From assembly GCA_964036155.1 (NCBI GenBank), contig OZ038423.1, positions 19,483,249 through 19,547,248 of the forward strand: a DNA stretch of 64,000 bases, written 5' to 3'. Both the position numbers and the translations under genes were made by a program. Source of the stretch: Diploscapter coronatus (Eukaryota > Nematoda > Chromadorea > Rhabditida > Rhabditidae). Within the stretch, counting starts at the first letter, position 1. Every line of letters starts with the position of its first letter. Positions 1 through 12,366 of the stretch are shown piece after piece. Under the pieces are notes generated by a model that was given only the letters and a program-made list of their open reading frames with translations, ran no database searches and was not told the origin of the DNA.

Positions 1-3000
1 ATAAGTATCTCTCGAAAAAAATATGCAAACCGCAGATATCGTAAATCTGACTTGTTGAATCGCAGAGAATCGGTGAAAGCACTCGTGCAAAAGATTCAAT
101 ATAATCCCACAAAAGAACATAAAAAGTAATTCGTTAAGAAATTGTATATACCGAGTTTTAGTGAAGATAAAGCTAAAGCAGTAGACATAAAAAGAACGAA
201 AGACAGTACGAGGTTAGATGGAGACGCAGAGAAAAGGAGGGAAGAAAGTGAGGAAGGGAACGCCCAGAGACAAACCTGCTGGCAGTGAAAAACACAAAGC
301 TAATGAAAGGGATAAAATTCGAGGAGTCTAGGAGCGTTGGATTGAACATACTGCCCAAGAATGGTTGAATGAATGACTGAATTGGCTGATCCAACACACG
401 ACCACTCGGCCACTACTGAGCCATGAAATCGCGCCATTGCAGCCAATGGAACATGAACTACACAACTAGACATTACTGAATCGATGGATGAAGTACAATG
501 CAAATGCAAATGATGCAAGCAGTGAATGAGAGAATTGTACAAAAAGGACAGGCAAATCAAGCTGCAGGCTGCAGAAATACAGAAGAAACGAGACTGTAGA
601 GTAATAAGCACCGACAGGTGTGGATTGCAGAGAAAAAGAGATGAAGAGTAAGGGAAATAGGCAATGAGAATGCGAAAGAATGGATGAAGAGAAGGCGTAG
701 AAAGGGGAAGGGAAGAAGGGAAAAGGTTACGAAAGGTCAGCCTGTTCGCTCACATCCATTATGCGCCTATTCATAGACAGGACAGGGACATCTCAGCATC
801 CCAAGGCATGCGCGCATAGGGATATTCGAATTCCTAGAGATGATTTAGCAGAGAGATAATCACTCACCACTATCCAAACTAGAGATTATGGTGTGAAAAC
901 TATCGCGGAACTTATTTTTTCAGATTCATAAGATCAAACTAGGGCTTGATAAAATCAACATTTTTGTGATGGAAAAGCCGACTACAAGAATGCAAATTGC
1001 AAATTGCAAATTACTCTTGTCCAATCGACACCATCCTTCCCAAATGCCATTTCTTACGCTTCCTATTTTTTCTACTAGAACCTATCACGTAATAATCAGA
1101 TCTAATTATTGAAACTGTGAAATTATGAAATTATAAAATTCGAAAGGTTAAGTGAGGAAAGCGTGAAATTGAGGAAGAGGAAGAGGAATAGGAAGAACTG
1201 TCCCTCGACCTCTATGAATTCGACTCCGATTCTGCAATGACTGGATGTTCCGAATGTAATTAGCTGGGAAATAGATTGGGAGATGGAAAGTCAACTGTGC
1301 AACGTGAAATTGACGAGAGGGAGAAAGAAGAAAAGGAGGAAGGAGAGAGAAAGCATCTCCTCCTTGCAATGCAGTGCAGAGTCAGCCAGGCAGAGAGTGA
1401 AGTTGTTCGCCTCGCGGCTTGGCGCCGTCACCGAGGACGCGGAAAATACCCCCTTTCCCCTTATTTTCCCTCGCTTATTATTGCATGTCAGTAAATGCAA
1501 CTGACTATGAGATGCAAGTGCGCGAGAGGAGTCGCTCAATTCTTTGTTGCCCTCTAACTTCACGGCAAATTTCACACCAAATTATTTTACTCCCGATCTA
1601 TTTCTCGAAAAACTCCCCAGAATGCTAATGAAGGTTTTCATAGCTTCGCGCAATTTCATTGTTGCGATTTCACTTCATTAATAGCTGCGGTATTTTTGAA
1701 CAACTTCAGCATCGCAATTATTGAATTCTGCCTTCAAAAGAAGAGTACTGTAGTTTAATTTTCGAAAAGAAAAGCAAAAAATAGTCTGATCGGTGATTAT
1801 GTTCGAGTCCGAATTCTCACGGTCAGTGGAAAATGAGCCAATCAACGCAGCAAAGTCATTCAATTTGCTCTCGTGACTTTGGCCATGAAATTTGAACGAT
1901 TTTTCAAATTACTTATAGAAAATAAATAGCTCAATCATGAACGACTCTAGGTTTGGATTAAAAAAAACCAGCCAATACAAAATTAGAAAAAAATGAACAA
2001 AAGAACGAAATTGGTTGAAGGAAAATGCAAGGGCAATGGAGCCTATTTGCCCGGAGCCATCCATTTTCCACTGCATTCTATGTCGAATGTCGAATTTGTG
2101 AGACCTGCTGACTGAATAGATCCGATCCAAGGCTAAGGGCTAAGCAGCACAAAGACTGTCTCGCAGAAGTCCACCCTCTTTTTACATGCCTTCCTCATTT
2201 CTCATTTCTGACTGAACTATATCAAAGAGTGCGAAGAAAGAGACAAGAACGCGGGGCGGGCCAAGGTAACAAATGAAGAAGGGGAACGAGTGGAAAGATG
2301 AGCCATAGTCCTCCCCTCCTCAGAGAAGAAAGGGGGGACGTGGTGTTTGCAGGTCAAGGGCCGAATTTGTGCTGCTGAATGACGGAATGCTAACTGCAAT
2401 GCAGTGATGCAGTGCAGAGGGTGGGAAACAACTGCACAATTCAGTGAATGATTGAATGAATAGAATGAACAGAACAGAACTCGTAAGAGGACAAACTCGC
2501 GGATGAATACGAATGTCTCGCAGCCAAAACGACCTACAATGCAATATAGAATTCGCAAAATAGCAGAATAACCATAGAAAATAATTCATTTGGAAGAATC
2601 AAATATTTCTCTTGACAAAATGACTATCATATTTTACAAATCTCGAATCAGACAAAGGCACAAAAATTCAAGTAAAATCGCGTGATTCTAGCTAAGCTGA
2701 TTTTTAAAACGGAAGAAAATTATGAAATGAGATAAAACTGTTTGAAAACGAAACAACGGTAGTATTCTTTCGAGATTTGTACTAGATAAACGTCCTAGTA
2801 TTTTTCCTAGATAATAAAATTCGAAGCACAAGTAAATGAAACAAAAGGATGAGTAAAAATCGATAAAAACAAAATAAGATTGAATTGAAACGATTGATCT
2901 GAATTTGAGTTGGTTGACAAGTGCGCTTACATTAGTGATGATCGTACCCAAACTGGCTATTCTCGTCGAAATAGTCAGGTGGGTAGACGGGCACATCGTC

Positions 3001-3033
3001 GCTCGACTACTGCGTCTCTGCGTCTGCCTGCCA
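1..3033. other. Intergenic, no gene recognised
   Basis: I see no exon set with splice sites and a recognisable product here. The + strand is strongly purine-rich at about 180-300, 640-730, 1145-1370 and 2225-2340, meaning the minus strand is CT-rich. Several uninterrupted frames on the minus strand simply reflect this skew. The same CT-rich signature lies just upstream of the starts of other genes in the window, so part of this stretch could be the upstream region of a minus-strand gene lying left of the window. That is inference only. A short purine-pyrimidine mix around 2600-2900 is AT-rich and featureless. Confidence 0.5.
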
Positions 3034-6000
3034 CTATGAGTTCGTCGTCTCATCCTCATCAGAAATGAGGGGTAACCATTCTTCTTGCAAGTTGGCTGGA
3101 TCATATGGATCGAAATTGTCAAACTGTTCCAATGGCTCGTCAGCCTGAAGATGATAGTCATAATTTAACTAGAATGATCAGATACGTGCCACAATGAACA
3201 AAACTCGTTCGAAAGATTCATATCAATAACATAGCAGTTCCATGGAATTTGCAAATAATATCATTTAGGTAATTAGTATGTCATAATTTCAACGTCTTCT
3301 ACAATGCGGTGCAAAAGTTTCTGGACACTTTCGCACAATATTAAAATGAATAATATGAAAGCTGTGCACTATACAAATGAGTGAACTTAACCTAGAATTA
3401 ACATACAGGGGTTATTCAAGATCCTGGTAAATAATATCAGTTTTAGAAGTTCCGGGGGTAAAGCCCTTCAGATAAAACCAGAGAAAGTTTAGGTGTTCGA
3501 AAACTTTTGCACCACACTGTATATTAAAAGAGTTTTGCAAATTTTTTGAGTGTGAATGAAATTTTCAAATTCGAATAAATAAATCACACTACCGTCTTTA
3601 CCGCCAAGGAAGGCAGTGAAATTTAACAAGTAAATCAAGTTGTATCCTTCTTGCAATCATAATTTTTGAAAATAACTTCTTGATATGATCATCAGAATTG
3701 TCTCGAAGTCAAAATAAGAAAAAAAATTCGAAGTCGAAGCTTCGGGACAACCCTGATGATCATGTTTCCATAAAATATCGTTGAATTCCTAACCTGTGCT
3801 CCCGAGTCTTGGACAGCTTCTTCGACATATTGCCTCTCGAATTCTGCATTTTGCAAGGTCTCCATCGGCTGCATTTGGATGAACATATCTCTGCAATCAA
3901 TGCTCAATTGAATTGTTATTCGCTGCAAGATTTCTTTTTACTCTCAATTATCTACGAATTTGGAGTTGCCTGTTTCTATAAGAGAATGTTGCGAAGCCTT
4001 TCCGTGGACTCTGCATTCCTTCCTTTCTCTACCCAGATACAGAGCTATTGTGCTTAAGGATTACTCGAAATTTAGTAATGAAACTGGGATATAGAAGAAA
4101 AATAAATAATTGCAAATAGAATACTTCTGGTATCTTGCTTCTGCAACGACCATGTCGAACAACCAACGAGGAATCTTCTGTTTTCGATCAGAGAGACACT
4201 GAAATTCATCAATTAGAAAGTTTATTTGACATCTTCAATTTAAATCTCTTCAAGCTAATAAATATTCTAATAAAAATCAGCGAAATTATTATAACAAATG
4301 TGTGGCTGATTTCAAAAATATTGGAAGTCTAAGAAGGGAGAGAAAAATTAATTTTAGGTCATTCTTCCTTTCGCGATATTTCTCCCTTTCTAATACACTA
4401 GAAATAACCGCACACATCAATTTGCATCTCAAAGTTTTGTGGACCAAACATTATATCAATATTCAAATGAATATGATTACCTTGAGAAGTGGCTTGGCAT
4501 GCTTGGCATCAGCGATTTGGTCGAAAATGACAGTCGACCTGCCGCGGTGACCGATTCTTCCCGTTCTACCGATTCTGAACAAACTTAATTTTAGAAAAGT
4601 GCTTTATTTTTCGAAATTTTGCCTGTGTTCGTAGTCGTTGAAGTCTTTCGACATTTCGAGAATGATGATCTGAACATTTTGATTTATTGAAAATTCACAA
4701 ACGTACTCATTTCTGAGAAAGAATTGTTTATGAGATATTGCATAAAAAGTCGTTATTGAAAGCTCGTGGTTAATGAAAAATTGAAAAGTGAAGGAAGGAG
4801 TGCGGAATCAACGTCTTCTTTTAATGCGATTACTTTGTTTTGTTTCTCGCTATGTGTCTCGATGTCGCTCATTTACATACATCTTTTTTTGTGTTTTTCA
4901 TTCAAAGTAACCTTCAATTTCAAAATAGTAAAAAACGAGAGAATTTGATCACTTTAATTACTTTTTTTTTGCAAATCTAACAAGGAGAGCTCACCTAATG
5001 CCATATCGTTTTCGGTTAATTTTTCACCAATAATGGCCTTCATATATCTCAATTACGAATCCTAAGTCAAAAAGTGCAAATGTGAGTCTTTTCCTTGAAT
5101 ATCCAGAAAACCGTTTTTAAAACATGAGAACTGAAATAAAAAATTAGCATACATTATTGTTTAACAAGCTTGCATTTTCACTTCAGATTCGTGGTCATGG
5201 CATATGAAAATCTATTGATAAAAATTATTACAAAAGCGGTATGACATTCGTCGAGCCCAAGATTGTAAACGAGCAATAACTTACGTGCTCGATTCCCTGA
5301 ATGTCCATTCCCCTGGCCATTTTGTTGGTCGTGACGACTCCCTGAATCCTGCCCTCTCGCAAGTCCGCCAGAATCCTATGCACCATTTCGTGTGGCAGAT
5401 CCCTGCAACGCAATCATGCCGAATAAGAAAGATGAAAAGATAACTGTCCAACCCGCTGATCATGTTGAATTTGTACCCGTTGAGAACGAGGTAAGTGCAC
5501 CAGAAAATGCAGCTCTTCCTCGTCTCCACAAACACGACCGTCCTCTTGTCGAAGTACTCGTCTGAAAATCACTCGATCAGAAATGGATGAATTGTCAGTT
5601 TCACACGATAAAATTTAATGAATTCGACATGGATTAGCATTCTCTGATTGACAATTTCTGTTCGAGAAAATTCCTCTTCCTTTTCAAAATCATGTAGAAT
5701 TTTTCACTTATCATAAGTCCCGATTCGCTAAATGAAGAACCACAATAATGAGAATTTCTCCCCACCATCCTGGTCAGCCTCCTGTCTCTGCAAGTCCCGG
5801 TCAAGTAGCTGCTGCAGCAGGAATTTCCTCTGCCAGAAGGCGTAATGCAGTGGGTTTAGAGTGTTTGGGGTCATCAGCTGAAAACATATTCATGTCATAC
5901 TTCATCTCTTCATTCCCCTAGTTGTTTACCTTGATGACTCGTTGCTCAATCAAACTGTTGGCCGTCATGAAAATGTGCGTTGGCACTCTCTGCCTGGAAA

Positions 6001-9000
6001 TAGAATTTTTTTTTGCGATCTGTACCCTCCTTATATATTTTCTTCATATTTTATATATTGAACCTGTAAGGTTCTAAAAAAATGATTTCAACTTGATGAT
6101 GGCATTACAATGAGTTTGCTCATGAGACCTATCTTCCGGGCTCTTTTGAACGACTCAAATCAGGTAAGCGTAGGAATTTTTTAATTTTATTTTAAGGATC
6201 AAGACGAAGACAAGTCTAAATTGTCTCACTACAGAGACAAAAATGCATTTCTGAGTCCAAATACAAATTCCAAGACAATAGCCCCCAAGGACAGAATTGC
6301 AAAGACAAAGACCCAACTTTTTCCCGTTTCGGAAGCCAATGCTCTTTAGGGGTCTGATGTTTGAGGTTTTGCCAATGAATCGAGTCTCACCGATATATTT
6401 CCTGTAGATACTGATTGAAGTAGATGAAATTATCGTGTCGCTCGAGGGTCGCAGTGAAGGAGACGATTTGATAGTGCAGACGGGGGTCGCCATCTCTCAA
6501 GCAGTGAACATGCTAGAAGGAAATGTTAGAAATGGATTTTACGAATGTCGACGCCTAGATGATCAGCTAAATACTCTATTCATACCAGTTGCTTAGAAGT
6601 ACGAGATTGACCCAACTCTGGCTCGTCGGCATTTTACACTTACACCTATGCGATTATCCCATGGCATATTCAATCTTCTGAGCTTCTGACATATTCTAGA
6701 AGCCCGAAAGAAGTTATACTCTCCATTGTACCTCCAAAGGATCTTTAAAGAGAGAAGAAAAGAGTACCCGCGAGATTAGCCATTATGCCTCCGCGTCTCT
6801 GCACTCCGCATTCCCGTTATATCTTCCACGAATACGCGTCACGTCTCCCTATGTAAGTCCTTTTCAAAGACAATGGAGAATAACTTCCGATTTTTTTCCA
6901 TTTTGACATGCGGGATTGGTTACCTTCTTCTGTTCTAGAATGAGTTTGTGAAGTTTGACGATGGCCTCTCCGAAGTCGTTGTTGACCATCTTGTCTGCCT
7001 CGTCCAGCACTACCAGCCTCACATCCGCCAAATTGATCTGAATCACTCCCAGGTTTATCGATCGAGGGGAATGCCGAGTATATAGAAGAAGTGAAATATG
7101 AAGTTCTGTATGGTCTATGTTTCAAATTGTAAATAGAAAGAAATAATAAAAGAAATAGGTGGTAAAAATCACTCCTCTTTTCTCAATTCCACTCTTCAAC
7201 ATTCTCCAACACGATTTACAATAGCGCACGAAAGTTGGGAAGTTTAGAACAATGCATGACGATTGAAATGCTTGAATTCTAGGCCATTACTGAAGCAATT
7301 TTTCTAAAATTTTCCCGACATAAAGATGACACATCAAGTGGTAGTGATCTTCGAATTTTCGTCAAAGTTAGTTGGTTCACAAAAGACCAGAAATCATTCG
7401 CTTCAATTATGATGACTTCCGTGTTTCAAGCATTTTGCAGTTGACTTACGGATTTGTTATCAACAGCAGGAAGGAGTCGTCCAGTCGTGCAAATGCAGAT
7501 CTCCGACTTTCCATCGTAGGAGGGTATTCTTCCTGAGCCTGCAGAACTGAAGCAGGGCAGCAGACGGATTCCCAAAGGCGATGCTGCAACTTTTCCCAAC
7601 ATGTCAAATTTAAAACAAAAAAGGGCCGAGAATACTTTCCACCCAACCCACGAGTGAGTACATTTCCCCCCATAAATAAATATTTTTCTCCCAAACGCTA
7701 TCTCCTTGTTTCTTTCTTTTCAGTTTCGGGAGGAAAGTACTCGCAGCCAAAAAGTGATTGAACTGACCTTCCATGATGGGATCGTACTGAATGAGCGTCT
7801 TGGCCACGTTGTAGATCTGCTCCATTAGGTTGTTCGTGTTTCCGATGATAAGTACATACGGAGACGAGTAGCTAAAATTGATTGAAATACCCTATTTTCG
7901 TGACTAGAAATTTGAAAAAAATATGAAGAAAACTAGTGAACTGGTACTTATAACATTCGCATTGCTTATTTTTGCGCCACTAGTTTGAACAAATCGATGT
8001 TTTCTTTCCTTGTCTTGATAGATGAATTACGAGATTGATGATTTTTATTCCAACGTTTAAGAAGAGCCGATAAACTCTTTCAACTTGACAATCAATACTT
8101 GTTGAGCACGAATTAAACAGTAATCCGTGAATTTGAAGGTAAACAGCTCGTGTAATTGGGTTAGGGACTCACTGTACAGGATGCGTGTTAAATATCAATG
8201 CCAACTTTCAGACCTCGAAATTCACTACTTTTAAAATTCAAATCGCTCAACTTTGAACTTTTCGGAGGCCCTTTTATCAAGATTTAGTATTGTGGTGAGT
8301 TTCATTAAATTTGGACAAACTATGTTAGAAATACGATATCTCATTTCTAAAGTATGCAGTCGCAAGGTTTTACAATCACAATATTTGACGATGACCACCT
8401 CTTTCGGACTATAAATTACCTACCAGCCGCTTATCAGTGATAAGAATACCGAAATGGTCATATAAAACTGTATGATAACCTGTTTATATAAAGCTTTAAA
8501 AAGGTGCCCCATTTAAAGCATTTGGATTGATATATTCAGTCCAAAAATCGAAGTTTAAAAGGTATTGATATTTAGTACGCATTCTGTAGTTCTCAGTCTT
8601 TTTCGCAAAAGAGAATGGGATGGGAACTATAAACGGCCGTAATTTAGGTATGAAGAAAAATACTTAAAACAATCATCGACTTACTTATTAGTTCTCTTTG
8701 CTTGGAGTGCGATCTGAATGGCAGGGATGAGGTAGGCTGCAGTTTTGCCTGAGCCGGTCGGGGTCTCGCACATCAGCTGCTGGCCTGTCAGCACACACGG
8801 GATTGCTCGTTTCTGAATGCAAACGATAATGACATCATTTCTATTCAACTAAAACAACCTGAACAGGCATAGGCTTGGGAAAGACCTGCTTGATAATTCG
8901 GACGAAGAGGGGGTCGAGGCCTATTCTAGAGTCGCCGAAGTCGCTGAATACATTACAAATCTTAATTCCACAAATCCCTAGTGATCTCACTCGATGATGA

Positions 9001-11684
9001 ATTTGTGCTCGAGGGGAGTGCCGCTTGCATAGTCAATCGCGGTGTTCTGCTCCCCAAACTCGATTTCCTGTTCGAACTGCTCCCCAGCCTCGTGAAACGG
9101 TCTTTCTTCAGACAGGTTCACTTCTGCAATCAGATCCATTCATTACATTCACGGTATTACAAGCCTTTTCCTTTGGTAACGTCCTGCATTTACTATAACT
9201 GTGGCAGAGAAACAGAAAACTGCCTTTGTCTCGTTTTCCCTTACTATTTTTAATCTCTTCACTATTTTCAAAAGATAAGGTTTGTAAGCAGGGCTGAACC
9301 AGAATTCCAGCGTGTTTTTTTTTCTTTTCCTTATTTCTCTTCCATATGCTCATTCTCTATTTCAGCTTTTTTTTCTGTTCGTATGGCCGGAATTTCGCGG
9401 CTAGAGAACAGAACACCAGAGTGAGCACGAGGTGAGGGGCGAGATAGTTAGTGGGCAATGTGGTTAGATACTCGAGAGGAAGAGGAGAGGATAAGAAAGA
9501 TGCGGAACCGGAACCGCAATTCCGACCCAGCCCTGTTTGCGAGGCCGTGCGTTTGGAAATTTATCAGAGTTAAACCTGGCGAGTTTATCTGAATAGATTT
9601 GTTTTCTTTTTCGAACTGATAAATGCAATGTTCGACTACTAATAGTAATACCATAGACTTTCCCAATACTTAAATTATGATATTGTATTAAAATAAAAAT
9701 AAAAACTTACGGTCTCTATGCCTGTGGCTAGCCTTGTTAGTGAGGTTCCTTCCTCCGAATGCACTACTTCCAGGAAGGAAAAAACTTGGATCCAAGCCTC
9801 CAGGAAACGATACATCTCTACCCGTCTCATTCTGAAAATACGATAATGATTGTGAGAGAATCATTTATTTGTTTAGAAGAAGGGATGTTGGCAGTGCAGC
9901 GTAAAAAATTGGCTTGTAGTGCAGTTCGAAGTTCTCTTATACTGCCTATGCATTATAAAAACAAATCTTCTACGCTTTCATTAAAATTTCCCAGAATAGC
10001 TTAGTGGAAAGATGAAATGGTATTGTTAAACATTCATTTTTAGAGACTACATATTTTACGCCAGTCTATACCAATCAGTTAACCAATGGTAGTGAAAAAC
10101 CATCAGTACCAGTGCGTTCCGCGATTAGTAGTCATTTTTGAGAAAAACCAATTGGTACCAGTCGATGCTGATTCGGTGATAAAAATACAACCAGTCGGTA
10201 TCAACAGGTTACCAATTGATTTTCTTTCTAAAAATTCTCAAAAATAGTCACCGATAGGTGAACGCACTGGTACTGACGGTTTTTTTCCAACTACTATTGG
10301 TTAACTGATAGATACCGACTGCCATGAAATATGCAGAGTGGTAATGTAGAAATCAGTGATGACGAATTGTAATCACATATTAGTTTTAGTCCCAAATTCA
10401 TAATGACAGATATTAGATATCAAAGGACACAGAATTAGCTATATATCTGATAACATTTCCCTTTTCAAAACTCCAAAGCGATTATTCTTGTATTTTTGAA
10501 CACTTACGCTATATCCGAGCTGTTCATTGTCCATTCTTTCCTGTTGAATCAGCCTGTTCAAATTTGGAGCCAGATCAGGACCCTTCGGTTTCTTCCTCCG
10601 CAGGAACGGGGTCATGCTCCTGTCGACTCTCTCGACAGGGGGCGGATTGAGTGGGGTGTACCTCTTCTCGTTGCCTCGCAGTTCCACATCATCCTGCAGG
10701 TAGAACGCTTCCGAATCCACATCAACGCGTCTCTGAAAGCAGAAATAAAGTTGACATTTTTTGCGTGAAGAAAGCATTGAAGGCCCATTTTGGAGACATT
10801 GTCTAACAAGTCAATTAGATTTCGAAATTTAAAAAAATTGTCGATTATCAGCCAAGATGCTAGTGTGATTCGATTTTTTTTCTTTTAAATTCGACACTCG
10901 CACCCGATCCTACCCGCTCCTTTTCTGAATTTCGCACCCACGCTTGATTCGAACTTCAAAGGATGACACCCGACCCGGTGGTGTGGATTTTAATTTGCAA
11001 ATCCGGGTTGAATTTTCCTTAAAAAAAAAGCAGAACTTCCCGTCTGCCTCGTTACCCTTTTGGTGCAGAGAATTTCTTCCACTTACATTGAGTTCGTCCA
11101 GACTCTGATGAGGAATGGAGCGCTCCGAAGCAGTAAACGATGAGCTATCGTCCGAGATGTTGAGAGCGTTTGAGGGTAGCCTAAATCATCAGCCAATTGA
11201 CTAGCAAGAGTGACGTCAACATAGGAACTAGCAGATCTTGATGAAACTTCTTATACGGGGGTTTTCGATGACGGCGGTCACAATGGTCAAGTCAAAAAGT
11301 GTAAAATAAGAATCTGAAGCTAGGGAATTTTTAGCTGCCTTTGACTCGTATTTTCGTGAAAAATGAGCAAATTCGCTCGTCATAAATGTATGCAAATTTG
11401 AAAATTCGCAAACATACGTGGAGACAAGAGCATTTTCATCAATTCCCTGCTTTTAGACCCCTATTTTGCACTTTTGATTTCACCATTGCAATCAACGTCA
11501 TTGAAAACCCTCGTGTAGGACGTTTCATCAAGATTTGTGAGTTTCTATGTTGACGGCTCGCTTATGGGGAGAATTGCAAGAAGACGAACTGAGAAATCTG
11601 GTCGAGAGCAGTGGCTGTGTTCGTGGAGGCCTGCGTCTCCCCTGCGCCGCGACCGAAGAACGATCGAGTGTTCAGAGCTTTCAT
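3034..11684 (-). CDS. DEAD-box RNA helicase, Vasa/DDX3-like, divergent
   Basis: ATP-dependent RNA helicase of superfamily 2. Nineteen exons keep frame (712 aa): 11590-11684, 11087-11180, 10508-10732, 9711-9831, 8991-9123, 8859-8943, 8685-8812, 7768-7871, 7450-7583, 6924-7037, 6391-6512, 5930-5993, 5766-5877, 5453-5561, 5285-5402, 4623-4669, 4481-4574, 3794-3922, 3034-3144. Visible motifs: Q motif ending PMPVQ (~247-251), Walker A TPTGSGKT (~268-275), TTGRL for motif Ib (~361), DEAD (~385-388), SFTAT for motif III (~429), VFVETRKSC (motif IV), ARGMDIQG (motif V, ~576), HRIGRTGR (motif VI, ~601-608). Motif Ia (normally PTREL) reads GNTNNLM. The N terminus is short and polar with an FGRG; the C terminus is acidic with a single Trp (EEW), as in Vasa-type tails. 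The Vasa versus DDX3 choice is inference. The N-terminal exon is chosen because its phase-2 donor joins the next exon in frame; it is less certain than the core. The intron at 4575-4622 is GC-AG. Confidence 0.88.
3302..3519. mobile_element. Tc1/mariner-type MITE with TA target site
   Basis: A 218 bp non-coding element lies in the last intron of the helicase gene. Its ends are inverted: the left end CAATGCGGTGCAAAAGTTT matches the reverse complement of the right end, CAGTGTGGTGCAAAAGTTTT. It is flanked on both sides by TA (3300-3301 and 3520-3521), as expected for a Tc1/mariner target-site duplication. No transposase frame is present, so it would be non-autonomous. Confidence 0.7.
8585..8631. 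repeat. Short hairpin, TGTAGTTC...GGAACTATA
   Basis: A 47 bp imperfect inverted repeat in a helicase intron. It begins TGTAGTTCTC and ends GGGAACTATA, with an internal TTTTTCGCAAAAG core. Its ends resemble those of the element at 48672-48873 (CACTGTAGTT/AACTACAGTG), so the two may be related; this is inferred from a few bases only. Confidence 0.35.
9157..9287. mobile_element. Short TIR element, copy 1
   Basis: A 131 bp element in a helicase intron. It starts TTACAAGCCTTTTCCTTTGG and ends with the near-inverse (AAAGATAAGGTTTGTAA). A second copy in the same orientation lies at 26885-27021. The shared inside includes AACGTCCTGCATT and AACTGTGG and a T-rich run before the right end. Small size, terminal inverted repeats and two copies fit a MITE. 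Confidence 0.6.
10050..10332. mobile_element. Foldback (long inverted repeat) element
   Basis: In a helicase intron, arms of about 120 bp face each other around a short centre. The left arm carries CAGTTAACCAATGGTAGT and CAGTACCAGTGCGTTC. The right arm, reverse-complemented, carries CAGTTAACCAATAGTAGT and CAGTACCAGTGCGTTC. Both arms also share TTTTTGAGAA and CAATTGGTA further in. No coding frame. It resembles a foldback MITE. Confidence 0.65.
11207..11557. mobile_element. Foldback element filling helicase intron 1
   Basis: Arms of about 120 bp: the left arm begins around GACGTCAACATAGGAACT, and the right arm, reverse-complemented, gives CCGTCAACATAGAAACT. Both continue with ATCTTGATGAAAC, then a GGGTTTTCRATGACG block, and GGGAATT near the centre. 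The element occupies about 350 of the 409 bp of the first helicase intron (11181-11589), leaving roughly 26-33 bp at each splice site. Confidence 0.65.
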
Positions 11685-12366
11685 TCTTGGCCTCTGAAAA
11701 ATAAAGAACTTCGAAAAATCGAAATCTCGAAAGAAGGAAATTGAAAAATGATGACACAAATCGAATAAACACTGCAAAATCGAGGATTGCCGCGAGCAAG
11801 TGGCAATTCAAATCGATTTTCTTCTTGATTTTTTTAATTCGCGATTTTGTATTCTAAATTCGCTCCATGACAAGCAAGACCGCTCGAAGCTTTGACCTCG
11901 TTTGACCCCTAGCTCCGCTGTTTTTCGAAGAGGTAAAGTAACTTCGACTTCGAAAACTAAATTTTTGAAATTGAAGCCAACTTTTAATTTTAAAAATGCT
12001 TGACTTCGCACGGTCCTAATGACACTTTCTTTCTTGAAAAAATAAATAAAGAAAAACTGAGATAATGCTAGTGAATTCGCGTAGAAGATGTGTCTTGAAT
12101 AGGGTTTTCTGCGACGCTTTGTATCTGCTGCAAGTTCGAAATGAGTATTTTTATCATTTAATCGGTATGAATTCTTTCACACAAAATTGATGCAGGCAAG
12201 CTTTTTCGAGTGGTGAGCAATACAAGCTGAGCGATTGATACGGACAAGTTGAAAATTCTCACACGATTCTATGATTCATCTATTGCTTCATTTCATTTTA
12301 CAACATTTCGCATTGTTTTTCGTGATATTTTTCATTTGTATTTTTTAAAGTTAGGATTAAGTTGCA
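11685..12366. promoter_or_regulatory. Shared upstream region of head-to-head genes
   Basis: This 682 bp stretch separates the start codon of the minus-strand helicase from that of the plus-strand decapping nuclease. The right half is AT-rich, with a T-rich run just before the nuclease start. The minus-strand 5' exon probably has an upstream UTR intron ending TTTTCAG close to the helicase ATG. I see no confident TATA box or other named motif. Bidirectional promoter activity is inferred from geometry alone. Confidence 0.4.

Noticed and set aside
2688..3161. 157-codon minus frame at the helicase 3' end
   Set aside because: It crosses the last helicase exon in a different frame; the exon in the helicase frame has the proper acceptor, stop and acidic tail.
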